Assembly: GCA_039030335.1 (NCBI GenBank)
Contig: JBCCEJ010000016.1
Coordinates: 1 to 64,000, forward strand
Reading direction: 5' to 3'
Source of the DNA: JBCCEJ01 sp039030335
GTDB lineage: Bacteria > Pseudomonadota > Gammaproteobacteria > HK1
Length of the DNA stretch: 64,000 nt
Shown: positions 36,111 to 44,863 of the stretch, piece after piece
How positions within the stretch are numbered: position 1 is the first letter of the stretch
Layout of the letters: each line of letters starts with the position of its first letter
The notes under the pieces: generated by a model
Told to the model about the DNA's origin: nothing
The model's database searches: none
What the model saw: only the letters and a program-made list of their open reading frames with translations
Program-made: the position numbers and the translations under genes

Positions 36111-37304
36111 TCAGTCGCCGCTGTCCTGTGCGTCGGCGCGCATCTGCGCTAGCACTTCGTCGGTATGTTGCCCAAGCGTTGGAGCCGGGCGGGGATGGAC
36201 CAACGGCGTGTCGGACAACGTCATCGGCGGCAGCAGGACGGTCAGCCGGCCAGCCGTTGGATGGTCTACTCCAGCCCCCAGCGCGCTGTTGGCAAATTCC
36301 GGCGAATCCATCGCCTCCGGCACGGTACGCACTCCGCCACCCGGAATGCCGGCCGCGGCGAGACGCTCCAACCAGTAAGCGCGTGGATGCTCGGCAAATC
36401 GTGCGTTGATGAGCGCGGAGAGCGCCACGACGTTCGCGAGCCGCGCGGGATTCGACGCGAACCGGGGGTCGTTCGCCAATTCGGGTTCGTCCAGCACCTG
36501 CGCGCAGAAGCGCTCGAAGGCCGGCTCTCCAACGGCCGTCAGCACGAGCGATCCGTCTGCCGCGTGATAAAGATCCGAAGGCTGTGCCACGAGGTTGCCG
36601 TTACCAGGGCGCTTCGGCGCGTCGCCTGCCATGAGGTAGGTCGAACCGAAGTTTGCGAGCATGTTGACGCCCGCGCCGAACAGCGAGACCTCCACCGCCT
36701 GGCCCTTACCGGTATTCGCCCGGTGCAGCAGCGCGGCGGTAATCGTGTGTGACGCGTACAGCCCGCTCGTCATATCGACCAGCGACATGCCCGTGCGCAT
36801 CGGCTGACCGTCCGGCTCACCGGTCATCGCCATCAGGCCGGATTCAGCCTGGATAACCGGGTCGAGCCCGGGGCGGTGGGCAAACTGGCCGGTCGTGCCA
36901 TAACCTGAGATCGAGCAGTAGACCAGGCCCGGGTTTTCCGCTTTCAGCGCCGCATAATCGAGCCCGAGCCTCGCCATGACGCCAGGCCGGAAGTTCTCGA
37001 CCAGCACATCGGCGCGCAGTGCGAGGCTTCGCGCCAGTGCCTTGCCTTCGCCGGTGCCGAGGTCCAGCACCACGCTTTTCTTGTTGCGGTTGAGCTGCAG
37101 GAAATACGTCGACTCGCCGCCCAGGGCCGGCGGCTGAAACTGTCGGCTCGGATCGCCGCCGTTCGGGTGTTCGACCTTGATGACCTCGGCACCCAGGTCC
37201 CCCAGCAACATCGTGCAGTAGGGTCCTGCCAGTACCCGCGTGAAATCGAGCACGCGGATCCCGGCCAGTGCGCCGGCGCTACTTGCATCATTGCCATTCG
37301 ACAT
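36111..37304 (-). CDS. CaiB/BaiF family III CoA-transferase
   Basis: A 397-residue single-domain CoA-transferase. It has GIRVLDFTRVLAGPYCTMLL near residues 15-34, GAEVIKVEHPNGGDPSRQF, NRNKKSVVLDLG, and the catalytic Asp in GMSLVDMTSGLYAS near residue 176. NLVAQPSDLYHAADGSL is the usual position where the partner substrate is contacted. It is closer to the formyl-CoA/succinyl-CoA transferase style than the double-domain protein at 5110. It is a lone gene on the minus strand, convergent with the carboxyltransferase and divergent from the dioxygenase at 37518 across 213 bases. Confidence 0.9.
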   Translation of the reverse strand: MSNGNDASSAGALAGIRVLDFTRVLAGPYCTMLLGDLGAEVIKVEHPNGGDPSRQFQPPALGGESTYFLQLNRNKKSVVLDLGTGEGKALARSLALRADVLVENFRPGVMARLGLDYAALKAENPGLVYCSISGYGTTGQFAHRPGLDPVIQAESGLMAMTGEPDGQPMRTGMSLVDMTSGLYASHTITAALLHRANTGKGQAVEVSLFGAGVNMLANFGSTYLMAGDAPKRPGNGNLVAQPSDLYHAADGSLVLTAVGEPAFERFCAQVLDEPELANDPRFASNPARLANVVALSALINARFAEHPRAYWLERLAAAGIPGGGVRTVPEAMDSPEFANSALGAGVDHPTAGRLTVLLPPMTLSDTPLVHPRPAPTLGQHTDEVLAQMRADAQDSGD

Positions 37305-37517
37305 CGCTACAGACTCCGGTTGCGAGCACCGTCGGGCCGTTCAGCCCAACCAAAAACAGGATGACAATCAGACTGGAGCCGTATAGCCGACAGCCGAGCC
37401 CGTGCGCAGAATAGTACGGAACGTGTTATCCACCCGATGCGGCCCACCCGACTGACCCGCCCAAGGTGTCAGGACCCGATCGCAGCCAGGCCGTATTCAG
37501 CACGGAGGTTCCCCGCC

Positions 37518-38471
37518 ATGCAGCCCACCGTAACACCGCTTGACCTGACTCTCGGCGCCACGCTCACCGACGTCGATCTGAGCGCTCTGGACGACCAGAG
37601 CTGGCGCGTTGTCGAAGACGCCTTCCATCAGTACGGGCTGCTGGTATTCCCGGGCCAGCATCTGACCGACGACGGCCAGGTGGCCTTTGCGGAGCGCTTT
37701 GGTCCCATCGAATATCTGACCGGCAACAAAAAGGCCAAGGCTGTACCGATCAGCAACAAACGTGCTGACGGCAATGCGATGGGCTCGGACGAGTTTCGCT
37801 ACAAGACACTACGCGGCAACGAGGGCTGGCATACCGACAGCTCGTACATGCCGCTCGCGTCCAAGGCGTCCGCGCTGAGCGCTCTGCAGGTCCCGAGCGC
37901 GGGCGGGGAAACGGAATACGCGGATATGCGTGCGGCCTACGATGCGTTGGAGCCCGCGATGCGCGAACGTATCGCCGACTTGAGCGCCTACCACTCGCTC
38001 TATCACTCGCAGGCCAAGATCGGCGTCACGACCAAAACGGGCGACGGATACGGCTATCACACCAAAGGCGCGCCGCTTCGCCCGCTCGTCAAGACGCACC
38101 CCATCACCGGCCGTAAATCGCTCTTCATCGGCCGGCACGCCTACGGCATTCCAGGACTCAGCGAAGCAGAATCGGAGCAGCTGCTGGAAGAACTGCTGAC
38201 GTTCGCCTGCCAACACCCGCGCACCTATGCGCATCAGTGGCAGGTGGGCGATCTGGTGATCTGGGACAACCGGTGCGTGCTGCACCGCGCATGCCCGTAC
38301 GACTATGCTGAGATCCGGGTCATGCGGCATACGAGAGTCGCGGGCGATCCGACCACGGAGCTGGTCGAGACTGCGCCTGATGAGCTGGCCGCCGACTACG
38401 TGCCAACCGGCTCCAACGCGTTCGATGAGCACAGCCCCGCGCCAACGGCACCCTTGCCGGGTAACGTCTGA
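37518..38471 (+). CDS. TauD/TfdA-type 2-oxoglutarate dioxygenase
   Basis: A 317-residue dioxygenase. The HxD is in EGWHTDSSYMPLASKAS near residues 99-115, and the distal His and Arg in CVLHRACPYDYAEIRVMRHTRV near 254-275. KTHPITGRKSLFIGRHAYGI is conserved. A carboxy-terminal tail of about 40 residues (from TTELVETAPDELAADYVP) is extra compared with the paralogue at 26907. The Met at 37518 follows GGAGG (37504-37508), whereas the frame open to 37437 has no homology there. It is divergent from the CoA-transferase at 36111 and lies upstream of the membrane AraC regulator. Confidence 0.9.
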   Translation: MQPTVTPLDLTLGATLTDVDLSALDDQSWRVVEDAFHQYGLLVFPGQHLTDDGQVAFAERFGPIEYLTGNKKAKAVPISNKRADGNAMGSDEFRYKTLRGNEGWHTDSSYMPLASKASALSALQVPSAGGETEYADMRAAYDALEPAMRERIADLSAYHSLYHSQAKIGVTTKTGDGYGYHTKGAPLRPLVKTHPITGRKSLFIGRHAYGIPGLSEAESEQLLEELLTFACQHPRTYAHQWQVGDLVIWDNRCVLHRACPYDYAEIRVMRHTRVAGDPTTELVETAPDELAADYVPTGSNAFDEHSPAPTAPLPGNV

Positions 38472-38554
38472 AGGCACCGCCCGTCCGCTACAGTAGTCGC
38501 CACGACGCCGCGCAGGTCGCGCGGCGCAGGCACGGTAGTTTGGAGTGACCGCGG

Positions 38555-39622
38555 TTGGGCCAGGGTCTGGCACTGGAACACATCGACGTTGGCCTCAGGC
38601 TGCTGACGCTGGGCCAGATGCTGGTCACGGTGCTGGCGCTCTGGTTGAGGCGCATCGACGCGCGGAGCTTTGTCGCGCTCACTGGTCTGGTGCTCGGCGG
38701 AGCGGGCTATCTGATCGCCTCCAACCACACGCTGAGTGTCGCCGTCGGGCCATTCGGTCCACTGGTTGACCTATTCGCCACCGCCTTCCCCTACCTGCTC
38801 TGGTGGTTCGCCGTAGCCGCGTTCGAACTGCATGCGGCATGGCGCTGGATAGCCATACCCGCGTGCGTGACGGCGGTACAGATGGTCGCCTTGCTGGCTG
38901 GCGAACCGTCGTGGGGCGCACCAGCGCTCGGCGTTGCCGCGCGCATTGCTGCCCTTGGCGTTGTGGGCATGTTGTTGCATGCGCTGGTGATGAGCCGGTC
39001 TGACGATCTGGTGCCGGCGCGGCGCCGCTACCGGCAAGCGCTGGTATTGAGTGTTGGCGCGATGGTGGCGATCACCGTGGTCGTCGAACTGCTGACGCTC
39101 GACGCTGCCGGCGCGCCTTACCTCGCGAAACTGACTTTGCTGAGCGCCGCCGCAATTCTCGTTCTGAACCTCGCGTTGATGATACCGCTGCTCTCCTACA
39201 GCGAGATTCTGCCGCCCCGATCGTCACCGACAACCCGACCGCCAGCGGCAACCGATTCGCGCACGTCGCCCGGCATCGCGGCTCCGGCACTGGCAAAACT
39301 CGAAGGGCTGATGCGTAACCGGCTCTACGCGCGCCATGGCCTGACGGTAGCCGACGTCGCGGCCGAACTGGATGTGGCTGAACGCGAGCTTCGTCATCTC
39401 ATCAACGGGGAACTCGGTTTCCGCAACTTCTCGGCCTATGTGAACGGCTGGCGCCTCGATGAAATTTCGCGCCGGCTCATCACGGAGCCGAAGCTACCGG
39501 TGCTGACCATTGCGCTGGAAGCCGGATTCGCCTCGATAGGTCCATGCAACCGAGCGTTCCGACGGCGCTTTGGCTGCACGCCAACCGAGTTCCGCGAGCG
39601 CCCAAACTTCGAAACCAACTGA
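38555..39622 (+). CDS. AraC-family regulator with an amino-terminal membrane domain
   Basis: A 355-residue protein. Residues ~1-215 contain about six or seven hydrophobic helices (for example TAFPYLLWWFAVAAFEL and KLTLLSAAAILVLNLALMI). A ~40-residue linker rich in Pro, Ser and Thr leads to a carboxy-terminal AraC-type DNA-binding domain (~255-350) with two helix-turn-helix units: LTVADVAAELDVAERELRHLI and TIALEAGFASIGPCNRAFRRRFGCTPTEFR. The regulator would sense a signal in or across the membrane and bind DNA from it. The start is a TTG preceded by GGAG. Likely targets are the adjacent dioxygenase or fatty acid hydroxylase genes (inference). Confidence 0.85.
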   Translation: MGQGLALEHIDVGLRLLTLGQMLVTVLALWLRRIDARSFVALTGLVLGGAGYLIASNHTLSVAVGPFGPLVDLFATAFPYLLWWFAVAAFELHAAWRWIAIPACVTAVQMVALLAGEPSWGAPALGVAARIAALGVVGMLLHALVMSRSDDLVPARRRYRQALVLSVGAMVAITVVVELLTLDAAGAPYLAKLTLLSAAAILVLNLALMIPLLSYSEILPPRSSPTTRPPAATDSRTSPGIAAPALAKLEGLMRNRLYARHGLTVADVAAELDVAERELRHLINGELGFRNFSAYVNGWRLDEISRRLITEPKLPVLTIALEAGFASIGPCNRAFRRRFGCTPTEFRERPNFETN

Positions 39623-39744
39623 TCGATTATTGCCATCGCTCGCCGATTTCAAAAACGGCCAGCATTCCACCATAACCGGCGCGACGCGACCGGGCGCCAA
39701 ACCGCAACGTCGCTCTCCACAAACCTCTGTTGGAGACGAGTGCG

Positions 39745-40539
39745 ATGGAATTTCTGGTATCCGTGTGGCCGTGGATCTGGCTGAACGATGCGCTCCGCTA
39801 TTTTCTGGCTGCCGGCGGTTTGACGCTGGTGCTCTGGCTGGGCCGCGCGTGGTTCCGATGCTTACGGATTCAAACGGATATCGCGAGCCGCCGCGATCAG
39901 ATACGCGAGATCGCGTTCTCGCTGCTGACCATCACGATCTTCTCGGGCGTTGGATTCAGCCTGTTTCTGGGCGGCGATCTGTTCAAGCTCTACCACACCG
40001 CGCCGCGCCCCACCGACGTGCTCATCGAGTTGACGGTCATGGTGCTGGCACACGACACCTATTTCTACTGGCTGCATCGCGGCATGCACCATCCGTGGTG
40101 GTTCCGGCGCATACATCGCGTGCACCACCGCTCGCGCACGCCCACGCCCTGGGCGGCTTACGCTTTCCAGCCGGCCGAAGCCGTTCTGGAGGCCGGCATC
40201 CTGCCGCTGATGGCGCTGTGTCTACCGCTGTCTGCGGTCACCGTATTCCTGTTCACGAGCCACATGATCCTGAGGAACGTGCTGGGGCACGCCGGGCACG
40301 AGTTGTTCCCGCGCTGGTGGCTCAAAGTGCCGGTACTGAGATACATCAATACGACCACGCACCACGACCTGCACCACGCCACCGGTCGCTCGAACTACGG
40401 CATCTACTTCACGTTCTGGGACCGCCTCTGCGGTACCGAGCACGCGGAGTATGCGCAGCGGTTTGACGCCGTGCATGCACGTGCTCGCATTATGCGGAAG
40501 GCGGCTGGGGCCGCCGGCGATGACAGACGCTCTACTTAA
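39745..40539 (+). CDS. Fatty acid hydroxylase/sterol desaturase superfamily protein
   Basis: A 264-residue integral membrane di-iron oxygenase. The eight-His-type clusters are present: HDTYFYWLHRGMHH near residues 108-121, HRVHHRS near 128-134, and TTTHHDLHH near 206-214. Hydrophobic helices surround them (residues ~15-32, ~50-75, and ~150-180). The family hydroxylates or desaturates sterols, carotenoids and acyl chains; the substrate is unknown. I start at the ATG at 39745, which has GGAGACGAG upstream. It overlaps tail to tail by eight bases with the amino acid oxidase gene at 40532. The membrane AraC regulator lies directly upstream. Confidence 0.88.
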   Translation: MEFLVSVWPWIWLNDALRYFLAAGGLTLVLWLGRAWFRCLRIQTDIASRRDQIREIAFSLLTITIFSGVGFSLFLGGDLFKLYHTAPRPTDVLIELTVMVLAHDTYFYWLHRGMHHPWWFRRIHRVHHRSRTPTPWAAYAFQPAEAVLEAGILPLMALCLPLSAVTVFLFTSHMILRNVLGHAGHELFPRWWLKVPVLRYINTTTHHDLHHATGRSNYGIYFTFWDRLCGTEHAEYAQRFDAVHARARIMRKAAGAAGDDRRST

Positions 40540-41791
40540 ACAGTGGCCGATCGACGCGATACGGCGTCATGTCGACGTTGTGCCGCTCGTTGGTCGCGAG
40601 CCCGGCCACCAGCCGCCCCGTCATCGGTGCGCCAGTCAGGCCGTAGGTGCCGTGACCAAACGCCAGGATCACATTCTGATGCCCCGGCACCGGACCGATG
40701 ACGGGCACCGAGTCGGGTACGGCCGGCCGATGCCCCATCCACTCGGTGGCATCCTCGACGTTCAGATTCGGGAACACCATACGCCCGAGCTTGCGCATGA
40801 TGTGCGCACGACGCCAGTCGGGTTTGGCCGTCAGCGAATGAAATTCGCTGGTGCCGGCGCAACGCACGCCACCTTCCATCGCGCTGGTTACGAACTTGTG
40901 GTCAGCATCGTGAATCGCGTTGTTGACGGTGACGCCGGGATCCCGGAATTCCATGTGATAGCCCCGCTCAGCCTGCAGCGGCACGTCGATACCAAACGGT
41001 TTGACAAGGTCGCGAGAAAACGCGCCCGCGCAGATGATGAGGCGCTCCGTCTCGATGCCGCCGCGATCCGTCTCGAGCCATGCGCCGCCGCCGATACGCG
41101 GCGCCGTCCGGCGTACATCCGCCTGGATGTACTCACCGCCCTCGGCCATGACCATCTCGCCCAGCACCTTGACGAGCCGGCCGGGATTGGTGACCCGCCC
41201 ATGCCCGCTCTGTGCGATCGCGCCCTGGAAGTCGGGTGAAATGTCCGGCTCCATCTCGCGCAGTTCTTCGGCGTCGAGCACCGCAAGCGGCGTGCCGCGC
41301 GCCGCGCGTTCCTGCCACTCGGCCATTTCGAGGCTCTGACTCAGCCGGTTTCGAGTAGCGAACACGTAGTTCGAATCAATGACCAGTGATTCGTGACCAG
41401 ACCCCGCGAGCAGTTGCCGGAACAGGTCGAGCGACGGGTGGTTGAGCGTGAACATCGCGTCGCCGTTGGCGCCACGATCGCCGCTTCGGGCCGCTGCGGC
41501 GAACAGTTTCAACCACGGCAGCAACGCCGGCAGGTGCGAGAGTTTGAGCGATACCGGCCCCAGCGGATTGAGAATCCAGCCGGGTAGCTTGCGCCAGACA
41601 TCCGCGCTCGCCGCCGGCTGCGCGGCGTAGGTGCAGAGCACGCCGGCATTGCCAAACGAACAGCCGTCACCGATATCGCCCCGGTCGACCAGCGTGACCG
41701 GAACGCCCGACATCTGCAGGTAGCGCGCCGTGCAGATGCCGACGATGCCAGCGCCCAGCACTACAGTTTCTCGCTGAATTGGATCGTTCAT
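40532..41791 (-). CDS. FAD-dependent D-amino acid dehydrogenase-like oxidoreductase (DadA family)
   Basis: A 419-residue FAD enzyme. The dinucleotide-binding motif VVLGAGIVGICTARYL is at residues ~9-25, with GCSFGNAGVLCTYAAQP near 43-59 as in DadA. The second FAD segment is IICAGAFSRDLVKPFG and the closing one is WMGHRPAVPDSVPVIGPV followed by NVILAFGHGTYGLTGAP. It would oxidise a D-amino acid or secondary amine and pass electrons to the respiratory chain or oxygen. Divergent from the M20 amidohydrolase across about 180 bases; the pair could deacylate and then oxidise an amino acid (inference). Confidence 0.88.
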   Translation of the reverse strand: MNDPIQRETVVLGAGIVGICTARYLQMSGVPVTLVDRGDIGDGCSFGNAGVLCTYAAQPAASADVWRKLPGWILNPLGPVSLKLSHLPALLPWLKLFAAAARSGDRGANGDAMFTLNHPSLDLFRQLLAGSGHESLVIDSNYVFATRNRLSQSLEMAEWQERAARGTPLAVLDAEELREMEPDISPDFQGAIAQSGHGRVTNPGRLVKVLGEMVMAEGGEYIQADVRRTAPRIGGGAWLETDRGGIETERLIICAGAFSRDLVKPFGIDVPLQAERGYHMEFRDPGVTVNNAIHDADHKFVTSAMEGGVRCAGTSEFHSLTAKPDWRRAHIMRKLGRMVFPNLNVEDATEWMGHRPAVPDSVPVIGPVPGHQNVILAFGHGTYGLTGAPMTGRLVAGLATNERHNVDMTPYRVDRPLFK

Positions 41792-41970
41792 GTCACGTCG
41801 CGTATCCGGGGCCCGAAATGGCGTTGAACGCCGTCGGAACGGCCAGCCTCACGAGCGCACCGGCAGTCCACTTGTGCAGGCAACTTCACCGTCCATTATG
41901 GCAGTGCCTGGCGTTCGACCCGGCTGCTACACTCGCAAGCTACCAAGCGGCCAATCGTTCAGGACACGGC

Positions 41971-43155
41971 ATGAATCTTATCGAAGACATCGTTGCAGAT
42001 CAGGAACGCCTTCAGGAGCTTCGCCGGGATATCCACCAGCACCCGGAACTCGCCTACGAAGAACACCGCACGGCAGATCTGGTGGCGCGCGAGCTCGAGT
42101 CTTACGGCCTTGAAGTGGCTCGTGGGCTCGGCCAGACCGGCGTCGTTGGAACACTCCGCGCCGGCAGCGGCGGCAACCGCGCGATCGGTCTTCGCGCCGA
42201 CATGGACGCGCTCGCGATGGAGGAGCTGAATACGTTCGGGCACGTCTCGACCACTCCCGGGAAAATGCACGGGTGCGGACACGACGGCCACACGGTCATG
42301 CTGCTCGGCGCGGCCCGGCACCTCGCCAGGAATCCGGGCTTCAATGGCACCGTGCACTTCATCTTCCAGCCAGCGGAAGAAGGTCAGGCCGGCGCCGATG
42401 CCATGATCAAAGACGGGCTGTTCGAGCAGTTCCCGGTCGAAACCGTCTGGGGCATGCACAACTACCCGACTCTGCCCGTTGGCCATTTCGCCACCCGGGC
42501 CGGGCCGTTCATGGCGTGCTCCGACCGCGTGGAGGTGAAGGTGAACGGCGTCGGCGGACACGGCGCGATGCCGCATTTTGCCCGCTCCCCGGTAAACACT
42601 GCTTGCACGATTATCCAGAGCATCGACCAGCTGCTCGCGCAGGAGATCAATACGCAGTACCCGTGCACGTTCACGGTCGGGCGGATCCATGGCGGCGACG
42701 CGATCAACGTCATCCCGGATTCGATCGAATTCGCCGGCACGATGCGCACGTTCTCGAACGCCAACCGCGATCTGTTCGAATCGGCCCTGCACCGCATCAT
42801 CGACGGAGTCTGCGCATCGCAAGGCATCAGCGCCGACGTGCAGTACAATCGCAATTATCCCCCGCTCGTGAATACGAAAGAGGAAACCGAAGTCGCGCGC
42901 CGTGCGGCCGCCAAAATCGTGGGCGAAGACAATGTCAACGCGGCCGCGGAACGTTTGATGGGTTCTGAAGACTTCTCCTTCATGCTGGAGAAGCGCCCCG
43001 GCAACTACATCATGGTCGGCAACGGCGTCGGTGAAAAAGGCGGGTGTATGGTTCATAACCCGCACTACGACTTCAATGATGAGATCCTGGCGATCGGTGC
43101 CAGCTACTGGGTTGAGCTGACCCGCGAGCTGCTGCTGGATCAGCCAGGTGCCTGA
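41971..43155 (+). CDS. M20 family amidohydrolase (hippurate/IAA-amino-acid hydrolase type)
   Basis: A 394-residue metal-dependent amidohydrolase. It keeps HQHPELAYEEHRTA (~22-35), GLRADMDALAMEE (~70-82), the metal-binding HGCGHDGHTVMLLGAAR (~97-113), FQPAEEGQAGADAMI, WGMHNYPTLPVG, and GSEDFSFML. Enzymes of this type remove an acyl group from N-acyl amino acids in the cytoplasm. The frame is open to 41779, but homology begins at the Met at 41971 (MNLIEDIVADQERL). A parvulin gene begins 53 bases after its end. Confidence 0.9.
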   Translation: MNLIEDIVADQERLQELRRDIHQHPELAYEEHRTADLVARELESYGLEVARGLGQTGVVGTLRAGSGGNRAIGLRADMDALAMEELNTFGHVSTTPGKMHGCGHDGHTVMLLGAARHLARNPGFNGTVHFIFQPAEEGQAGADAMIKDGLFEQFPVETVWGMHNYPTLPVGHFATRAGPFMACSDRVEVKVNGVGGHGAMPHFARSPVNTACTIIQSIDQLLAQEINTQYPCTFTVGRIHGGDAINVIPDSIEFAGTMRTFSNANRDLFESALHRIIDGVCASQGISADVQYNRNYPPLVNTKEETEVARRAAAKIVGEDNVNAAAERLMGSEDFSFMLEKRPGNYIMVGNGVGEKGGCMVHNPHYDFNDEILAIGASYWVELTRELLLDQPGA

Positions 43156-43208
43156 ATTCGCTCGTCGGTGCTCGCGCCGACCTTTATCGCAACACCTCGG
43201 AGATTTTC

Positions 43209-43490
43209 ATGGCCACAGCACGTGCCCGCCACATCCTGGTTGAATCTGAATCCCAGTGCCAGGACCTGATGACCCAGATCCAGAACGGCAGCGATTTCGC
43301 TGACCTGGCGCGTCAGCATTCGTCCTGCCCGTCTGGCCGCAGCGGCGGCGACCTCGGCCAGTTCGGTCCCGGTCAGATGGTTCCCGAATTCGACAAGGTC
43401 GTCTTCTCCGCGCCGGTCAACACCGTGCAGGGGCCGGTCAAAACCCAGTTCGGCTACCATCTGCTGGAAGTCACCGAACGCACTGACTGA
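43209..43490 (+). CDS. Parvulin-type peptidyl-prolyl isomerase (PpiC-like)
   Basis: A 93-residue single-domain parvulin, full length for PpiC. It has ARHILVESESQCQDLMTQI at the start, SGRSGGDLGQFGPGQMVPEFDKVVF in the middle, and TQFGYHLLEV at the end, which carry the conserved active-site His, Phe and Met positions. It catalyses cis-trans isomerisation of peptidyl-prolyl bonds in the cytoplasm, since no signal peptide is present. A good 9-bp hairpin follows its stop, so it probably ends the amidohydrolase transcript. Confidence 0.93.
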   Translation: MATARARHILVESESQCQDLMTQIQNGSDFADLARQHSSCPSGRSGGDLGQFGPGQMVPEFDKVVFSAPVNTVQGPVKTQFGYHLLEVTERTD

Positions 43491-43548
43491 CCTGCTCGCA
43501 GGCAGGCAGGGTCGGCCTCGCCGCGAGATCCGGCCGCATCGACCAGAA

Positions 43549-43573
43549 GCCGGGAACCGGTAGCGTTCCCGGC
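43549..43573 (+). terminator. Terminator-like hairpin after the parvulin gene
   Basis: GCCGGGAAC (43549-43557) pairs perfectly with GTTCCCGGC (43565-43573) around a seven-base loop, 59 bases after the parvulin stop. There is no strong T-run downstream. It separates the amidohydrolase-parvulin unit from the cystathionine beta-lyase-like unit. Confidence 0.6.
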
Positions 43574-43690
43574 CGTCTCAGTTGGCCGCTTTCGCTCGTT
43601 TGGGCGCACGCCAACCGCATACCGTCAACACCATGTAGCTGGCCGGTCGCCCGGCGCACCGCCGGATACGCTACTCATCCGGAGTGCCCC

Positions 43691-44857
43691 TTGAAAGACG
43701 CCACCCGCCTGATTCACCACGGCCGGCCCGCGGCCCGGCGCGAAGGCACCGTCAACCACCCCGTCTACCGGGCCTCGACGATCCTGTCTCCCGATATCAA
43801 GAGTTACCTCGGTCGGTTCGACGACGGGCGGCGGTTCACCAACGTGACCTACGGCGCCACCGGCACCGAAAACGCGCGTGCATTGGCAGCGACCGTCAAC
43901 GATCTCGAGCGCGGTGCCGGCACTGTCATCACCGGTTCCGGCCTGTCGGCCGTCACGATGGCGCTGTCGGCTTGCGTCGCGGCCGGGGATCACATTCTGG
44001 TCACCGACTCGGTTTACGGCCCGGGGCGCAAGTTCTGCGAAACGGTGTTGAGCCGCTACGGGGTCGAAACCGAGTACTTCGATCCGATGGTGGGCGCCGG
44101 TATCAAAGACCTGATTCGCGACAACACGCGGCTCGTCTACACCGAAGCGCCAGGCTCGCTGACGTTCGAGATGCAGGACGTCCCGACCATCGCGGCGGCC
44201 GCGAAGGAGCGCGGCGTGCTGGTCGCGATGGACAATACGTGGGCCACCCCGCTCTATTTCCGCCCGTTGGAACACGGGGTGGATTTGTCTGTGCAGGCCG
44301 GGACCAAGTACTTCGCCGGTCATTCCGACCTCATCATCGGCATGATCACGTGCTCATCGGAAGCGTTGTACCAGCAGGTTGCCGAGCACCGCATGACCTT
44401 CGGTGATGTCGCCGGCCCGGATGACGCTTATCTCGCGCTTCGCGGCATGCGGAGCCTGAGCGTGCGTCTCCCGCAGCAATACGCTAATGGCCTGAAGGTC
44501 GCCGATTGGCTGCAGGGCCGGCCGGAAGTCGCGCGCGTTCTGCACCCGGCATTGCCAGACGATCCGGGTCACGCGCTCTGGAAACGCGACTACGACGGCG
44601 GCGCGAGCCTGTTCGGGCTCGTCCTTCACAACCAGGACCTGGATGCGACGGCGCGCTTTTGCGACACGCTAGAACTCTTCGAGATCGGTTCGTCGTGGGG
44701 CGGCTACGAGAGCCTGGTCGCACTGAACCGCGGGCCTGGCCTGGAGCGCAGCGTCCTGCCATGGACTGAGAGCGAGTGGTTGCTGCGCCTGCATATCGGA
44801 CTGGAGGATCCAGACGACCTCATGGCCGATCTGGCCGCCGCGCTCGGTCGGGTCTGA
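43691..44857 (+). CDS. PLP-dependent cystathionine beta-lyase-like enzyme
   Basis: A 388-residue Cys/Met-metabolism PLP enzyme. The PLP-binding Lys is in SVQAGTKYFAGHSDLIIG near residues 200-217; GSGLSAVTMALSACV binds the cofactor phosphate, and AMDNTWATPLYF contains the Asp that pairs with the pyridine. It opens with the family start KDATRLIHHGRP from a TTG codon that has GGAG seven bases upstream. The likely reaction is C-S beta-elimination from cystathionine or a related thioether amino acid. The DoeA-like gene begins six bases after its stop, so the two are co-transcribed; the selenoprotein unit follows. Confidence 0.88.
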   Translation: MKDATRLIHHGRPAARREGTVNHPVYRASTILSPDIKSYLGRFDDGRRFTNVTYGATGTENARALAATVNDLERGAGTVITGSGLSAVTMALSACVAAGDHILVTDSVYGPGRKFCETVLSRYGVETEYFDPMVGAGIKDLIRDNTRLVYTEAPGSLTFEMQDVPTIAAAAKERGVLVAMDNTWATPLYFRPLEHGVDLSVQAGTKYFAGHSDLIIGMITCSSEALYQQVAEHRMTFGDVAGPDDAYLALRGMRSLSVRLPQQYANGLKVADWLQGRPEVARVLHPALPDDPGHALWKRDYDGGASLFGLVLHNQDLDATARFCDTLELFEIGSSWGGYESLVALNRGPGLERSVLPWTESEWLLRLHIGLEDPDDLMADLAAALGRV

Positions 44858-44863
44858 GCAGCC

